Origin: a virus | DNA: 64,000 nucleotides | Virus record (IMG/VR): IMGVR_UViG_3300032093_000037 | Coordinates: 42,889 to 106,888 of that record | Direction: 5' to 3' (one strand) | In this document: positions 60,735-64,000 of the stretch, one piece after another | Position numbering within the stretch: the stretch's first letter is position 1 | Layout of the letters: the number at the start of each line of letters is the position of its first letter | Notes under the pieces: model-generated | What the model saw: only the letters and a program-made list of their open reading frames with translations | What the model was told of the DNA's origin: nothing | Database searches by the model: none | Position numbers and translations under genes: made by a program

Positions 60735-61349
60735 TCTCCTATATAGGGATTGTTTACTAATCCCTTTTTCAGATAAAATATCATACAAGTATTTTTTTTG
60801 TGCTTTGGAGGATTCAGAAACTATAATACAATCAATTCTTTGTTGAGAAATTAAAAATTCATTAAGGTTATCTAAAAATCTTTTTGATTCGTTTTCATCC
60901 TTCAATGAAAACAATTTAACATCATCATCATTTTGTAAAACAACCTTATTATTCAATCTTGAAATTAACTTTATTGAATTTTTTGGTAAGTAGTTTTTGA
61001 TAAAAACATCCATAGTTATTTTTGTCTTTTTATCAACGTCGTAAATCTTTTCAGGTATTTTATATTTTACAACTTTAAGTATCTTATAGTCAGGATCATC
61101 CAAATCTACCAAAACCTGCCTACCCATCTCATCCCTAACAAACATCTTATCAAAGTTATTATCCTTCTTTTCAAGAATAGACAATTCATAATCACAAGGT
61201 TTTGCATTTTCAACCTTAGTTTCAAAAATGACAGATTGATTTTCCTCAATTAATTTATCGAAGAAAAGATTAGCCCTTTCTTTAGTTTTAAATTTGTTGA
61301 TTATTTTTTTTCTTTCTTTATTTTTAAAGACAACAACTAAGTAGTTCAT
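60711..61349 (-). CDS. Hypothetical protein (minus strand)
   Basis: The 212-residue protein starts at the ATG at 61349, back-to-back with dnaJ (29 bases between the starts). It begins MNYLVVVFKNKERKKIINKF and has alternating strands and helices with many Lys and Asp. No motif, signal peptide or membrane helix. Its C-terminal codons lie over the end of the plus-strand gene and over the terminator at 60745-60769. Family not recognised. Confidence 0.65.
   Translation of the reverse strand: MNYLVVVFKNKERKKIINKFKTKERANLFFDKLIEENQSVIFETKVENAKPCDYELSILEKKDNNFDKMFVRDEMGRQVLVDLDDPDYKILKVVKYKIPEKIYDVDKKTKITMDVFIKNYLPKNSIKLISRLNNKVVLQNDDDVKLFSLKDENESKRFLDNLNEFLISQQRIDCIIVSESSKAQKKYLYDILSEKGISKQSLYRRSTTFKTR
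60745..60769 (+). terminator. Terminator embedded in the end of a convergent gene
   Basis: AGGGATT (60745-60751), 7-base loop, AATCCCT (60759-60765), T-run to 60769. It stops plus-strand transcription just inside the 3' part of the minus-strand gene, limiting antisense read-through. Confidence 0.75.
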
Positions 61350-61378
61350 AAATTAATAATAATATTTTCTTTTTATAA

Positions 61379-62296
61379 ATGAATAATGAAAATTTTTACC
61401 AAGTTTTGGGGGTCCAAGAAAATGCGACTCAAGATGAAATAAAGAAGGCATACCGTAATTTGGCGAAAGAGAATCACCCTGATACAGGTGGTGATGAAGA
61501 TAAGTTTAAAAAGATTTCGGTTGCTTACGATGTTTTAAGTGATGAATCTAAAAGAAGAGAATACGATACCAAAAGAAAAAATCCATTTGGTAATTATGAT
61601 AACTATGAAGATATGTTCTCTAATATGTTTGGTGGTAGAAAACCAAGACAAACCGTACACACTACAAACATTACAGTGAATGTTGGTGTTTTAGATTCAT
61701 ATAGGGCAAATAAACATTCTCTTTCATATAGAAGACAAACAATGTGCGAACCATGTTCAGGCACTGGCGGCGATAAAAAAACTTGTGGGACTTGTAACGG
61801 TTCAGGTGTTGTAGTTAGACAAGTTGGATCAGGATTTTTTGTTCAAGTAGTACAGATGGCTTGTGATGGATGTGGAGGAATTGGAAGTATAACCATTAAC
61901 CCATGTTTTATGTGTAGTGGAAGTGGATCAAAACCTGAAATAAAAAACTTGGACATATCTCTACCTCATGGAATAGATAATGGTCAGTTTTTAAGATTAC
62001 AAGGAATGGGAGATTTTAAAAATGGAAACTATGGAGATCTTGTTGTTAGAGTTGATTTGAAACCACAGGATGGATTTGATAAGGTGGGTAATCATTTGGT
62101 ATATAATGTTTTTATGACACTTGATGAACTTAAACAAGGAAGTTTTAATGTCCCACATCCCGATGGTATGATGAATGTTAAGATGCCCAAAAAAGTTGAT
62201 ACATCACTACCATTGAGAGTCAAAGCAAAAGGATTTAGATTAGATACTGTTGGTGATTTGATGATCAACCAATATGTGAGATTTGATAGGGATTAA
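61379..62296 (+). CDS. dnaJ: DnaJ-type co-chaperone
   Basis: The 305-residue protein has a J domain (residues 1-65) with the HPD motif at 33-35 (ENHPDTGG), a short Gly/Phe-type linker ([13 protein letters not shown]), four zinc-binding repeats [24 protein letters not shown] and CFMCSGSG (about 123-185), and the two substrate-binding beta domains. That makes it a type I DnaJ with all core motifs. The Gly/Phe linker and C-terminal dimer part are shorter than in host DnaJ (about 375 residues). It would recruit host DnaK for virion assembly or replication-complex remodelling. Divergent start with the 60711-61349 gene. Confidence 0.93.
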   Translation: MNNENFYQVLGVQENATQDEIKKAYRNLAKENHPDTGGDEDKFKKISVAYDVLSDESKRREYDTKRKNPFGNYDNYEDMFSNMFGGRKPRQTVHTTNITVNVGVLDSYRANKHSLSYRRQTMCEPCSGTGGDKKTCGTCNGSGVVVRQVGSGFFVQVVQMACDGCGGIGSITINPCFMCSGSGSKPEIKNLDISLPHGIDNGQFLRLQGMGDFKNGNYGDLVVRVDLKPQDGFDKVGNHLVYNVFMTLDELKQGSFNVPHPDGMMNVKMPKKVDTSLPLRVKAKGFRLDTVGDLMINQYVRFDRD

Positions 62297-62454
62297 AATA
62301 AAGATATAACATCTTTGACAAACGATACGATACCGTATATACCAAAAAAGAAAAATATCCCACCACCAATTAGAACAAATCTTTGAGTGTTCTGTACTTG
62401 TTTACTTTCTTCACAAGTTCTACATTTTACTTCTGTTGCTTTTTTCTCTTCCAT
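62293..62454 (-). CDS. 53-residue membrane protein with C-x2-C (minus strand)
   Basis: A complete frame runs from the ATG at 62454 to TAA at 62293-62295, overlapping the end of dnaJ by 4 bases. The product begins [20 protein letters not shown] and has one membrane helix ([19 protein letters not shown]). It lies 7 bases behind the 62462-62968 gene on the same strand, so the two are probably co-transcribed. C-R-T-C could bind zinc or be redox-active. Function unknown. Confidence 0.65.
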   Translation of the reverse strand: MEEKKATEVKCRTCEESKQVQNTQRFVLIGGGIFFFFGIYGIVSFVKDVISLF

Positions 62455-62461
62455 AAATTAA

Positions 62462-62968
62462 TTATAACACAATGGTTTTAATATGAAAATAGTTTTCCAA
62501 CATTACTTTCTTTTGTTGGGGTTTGTTTTTGTTGAAGAATCTAAGATAATTACCATCAAATGAATAAGTACTTGTTGGAATGACATAAACCCTGTCAGTA
62601 GACTTTTCAATTATAAATTCTAAATAATCAAAAACTTCTTCATCTTCATTGTCCTCATCTCTATAAACAAACTTTAACCTATCACCCAATGAATGATCAG
62701 CAAATGATCTAATAATTTTTGGATATTTTAATTCTATAACTTGTGATAAAATGTCGTTAGGGACCGCAACTCTTTCGTGTGTTGAAGTATCAGAGTCAAT
62801 AGAATCTAAAATTGATTGTCTTATGAAATCAAAATCTTTATTACCCTTTCTATCTATTGATTGATGACTTGAAGCATAGAATGAATTACCTCTTGGACTG
62901 ATATATAATAAATCTTCCCTGTCGGCTTGCTCGGCAATAATTGATCTTAGAGTTTGAAGCATTTTCAT
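62462..62968 (-). CDS. Hypothetical protein (minus strand)
   Basis: I choose the ATG at 62968 (MKMLQTLRSIIAEQ), giving 168 residues. The frame is open upstream to 63175, but that would overlap the methyltransferase gene on the other strand by 139 bases, and a TATTTATT motif lies exactly 5 bases before 62968. The sequence has an N-terminal helix, SFYASSHQSIDRKG, and an acidic patch (DEDNEDEEVFDYLEF). No family recognised. It is followed by the small membrane-protein gene. Confidence 0.65.
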   Translation of the reverse strand: MKMLQTLRSIIAEQADREDLLYISPRGNSFYASSHQSIDRKGNKDFDFIRQSILDSIDSDTSTHERVAVPNDILSQVIELKYPKIIRSFADHSLGDRLKFVYRDEDNEDEEVFDYLEFIIEKSTDRVYVIPTSTYSFDGNYLRFFNKNKPQQKKVMLENYFHIKTIVL

Positions 62969-62973
62969 ACTAG

Positions 62974-62981
62974 AATAAATA
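62974..62981 (-). promoter_or_regulatory. TATTTATT late-promoter-like motif (minus strand)
   Basis: On the minus strand TATTTATT ends 5 bases before the ATG at 62968 and decides that start against the longer frame. Confidence 0.5.
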
Positions 62982-63036
62982 TTTGAAAAATAAAAATACA
63001 ATTGATTAGTCATCTTGTTTTTACTATCTTTATTAC

Positions 63037-63876
63037 ATGTTAAGTTATATCGGAGGTAAGAGTAAAATTGGTAAATGGATTGTTCCATTCTACGACAAAA
63101 ACATGGAGGTCTATTTAGAGACTTTCGGAGGAATGTTTTGGTGTTTCTATAATATGGATCTAAAACAATTCCCAAATCTAAATAAAGTTGTTTATAACGA
63201 CTTTAACCCACTAAATTATAATCTATTCAAATGCGTCCAAAACCCAAACGAGTTGTTAAGGGCGATAAATTCAATTGATTGTCAAAAACAAGGCGTGGAT
63301 CTTACACCTGAAATATACAAACAACAATTTATCAGCTTTCAGGCTGAAGTTTTTAATGAAGGTTTCAGCGTAGAACCTGGCGATTATGAAGTTGCCGCTA
63401 AGTATGTCTATATTCTAACACAAGTTTTTAGTGGATCAAAACCTGAGACATCTAACTTCATTGACCTTAAAGGGAAATACAAATCAAAATATCTTACATT
63501 TAGAGATAAGTTATCTAAACCTGATTGGTTGGATCACTTTTTAAAAATTACTGATGTTGAAAACATGGATTTCGCAGATGTAATCAATAAGTATGACTCA
63601 CCATCAACTTACATTTATTTGGACCCACCGTATTGGAAAACGGAAAATTACTACTCCAACCACGACTTTGATCGTCAAGATCATGAACGTTTGGCTAATG
63701 TTTTACACGGGGTTCAAGGTAAGTTTTCTTTATCTTACTATGACTTTGAATTACTTCACGAATGGTTTCCCGAAGACCAATACACTTGGGTTAAAAAAGA
63801 GTTTGCTAAAGCTGCGGCTGCTAAGAAAGGTGAGAAACAAAATATGGGGGAAGAATTATTGATAATGAATTATTAA
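63037..63876 (+). CDS. dam: Dam-type DNA adenine methyltransferase
   Basis: The 279-residue protein is a D12-class N6-adenine methyltransferase. YIGGKSKIGKWI (residues 4-15) is motif X/I-type, LETFGGMFWCF is motif I for SAM binding, and DPPY (196-199, YLDPPYW) is catalytic motif IV. The target-recognition part lies between about 60 and 180. The C-terminal KKEFAKAAAAKKGEKQNMGE with EELLIMNY completes the fold. No cognate endonuclease is seen, so it is likely an orphan that protects phage DNA or marks replication or packaging. The target (GATC or other) cannot be read from the sequence. Confidence 0.9.
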   Translation: MLSYIGGKSKIGKWIVPFYDKNMEVYLETFGGMFWCFYNMDLKQFPNLNKVVYNDFNPLNYNLFKCVQNPNELLRAINSIDCQKQGVDLTPEIYKQQFISFQAEVFNEGFSVEPGDYEVAAKYVYILTQVFSGSKPETSNFIDLKGKYKSKYLTFRDKLSKPDWLDHFLKITDVENMDFADVINKYDSPSTYIYLDPPYWKTENYYSNHDFDRQDHERLANVLHGVQGKFSLSYYDFELLHEWFPEDQYTWVKKEFAKAAAAKKGEKQNMGEELLIMNY

Positions 63877-63894
63877 TTTTTTACTGTTTACAAA

Positions 63895-63902
63895 TATTTA
63901 TT
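63895..63902 (+). promoter_or_regulatory. TATTTATT late-promoter-like motif
   Basis: TATTTATT lies 14 bases before the ATG at 63917, in the 40-base gap behind the methyltransferase gene. Confidence 0.45.
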
Positions 63903-63916
63903 AAATAAAAAATATT

Positions 63917-64000
63917 ATGTCACTTAGGTTCACCAATCTATTAAGAGATCTTATTGTTGAAAGTTCAAGATTTCAAGTATTATTCGATAAGTTCGTAAAA
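63917..64000 (+). CDS. Start of a further gene, 3'-truncated by the window edge
   Basis: Only 28 codons are visible (MSLRFTNLLRDLIVESSRFQ start). The ATG follows a TATTTATT motif by 14 bases, so the gene is probably of the late class. The helical N-terminus with a conserved-looking SRFQVLFDKFV gives no safe family call. Confidence 0.6.
   Translation, partial: MSLRFTNLLRDLIVESSRFQVLFDKFVK

Noticed and set aside
62969-63175. Longer start (63175) for the minus-strand gene at 62462
   Set aside because: It would overlap the methyltransferase gene by 139 bases, and a late-type motif sits just before the ATG at 62968.

Overview
The window reads as part of the genome of a large T4-like tailed phage (contractile-tail myovirus type) of a Bacteroidota host. 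It is AT-rich and almost fully coding; the intergenic gaps sum by hand to about 1.45 kb. T4-type genes are recognisable: ssDNA-binding protein (32-like), uvsX, RNase H/5' exonuclease, DnaB-type helicase (41), nrdA/nrdB, primase (61), 46/47 nuclease and baseplate wedge genes 25 and 6. The host assignment rests on SprB-type adhesin repeats in tail fibres, an Hc1-like small histone, a sigma factor shaped like the Bacteroidota primary sigma, a signal peptide ending in A-Q, almost no Shine-Dalgarno sequences, and TTTG / TAnnTTTG-like promoter candidates. No single item is decisive; together they are consistent.

Layout. 1-6.5 kb: end of a giant tail/baseplate protein and two small genes, closed by a terminator. 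6.6-15.4 kb: replication, recombination and nucleotide genes (32-like, uvsX, an FkbM-type methyltransferase, rnh, 41, nrdB, nrdA), closed by a UUCG terminator. 15.5-42.3 kb: baseplate and tail-fibre block (25, 6, a 1863-residue wedge-like protein, several structural proteins, a gpI-like protein, SprB-repeat fibres, a collagen-like fibre, a glycosyltransferase). 42.4-44.5 kb: RuvC-like resolvase facing a minus-strand cassette of two fibre-type genes. 44.6-52.2 kb: primase, PD-(D/E)XK nuclease, small proteins, 47, coiled-coil protein, membrane protein, 46. 52.2-53.1 kb: RpoD-like sigma factor followed directly by a structured RNA candidate and a terminator. 53.2-58.9 kb: membrane/coiled-coil protein, amidase endolysin with probable spanin-type partners, and virion-type proteins. 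59.0-64 kb: small genes including the Hc1-like protein, DnaJ, minus-strand hypotheticals, a Dam-type methyltransferase, and the start of another gene.

How it fits together. The 32/uvsX/41/61/46/47/rnh/RuvC-like set is a complete T4-style recombination-dependent replication kit, fed by a class I ribonucleotide reductase of eukaryote-like sequence. The sigma factor probably redirects host RNA polymerase. A recurrent TATTTAT element lies just upstream of at least 13 gene starts on both strands, mostly virion or lysis genes and one helicase, and is the best candidate for its late promoter. Terminators separate the modules.

The most novel-looking items are the pseudoknot-containing RNA after the sigma gene, the TATTTAT system paired with an RpoD-like sigma, the SprB-like fibres with an embedded glycosyltransferase, and the 1863-residue baseplate protein with a long hydrophobic segment. 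All calls come from reading the sequence; no database search was possible.
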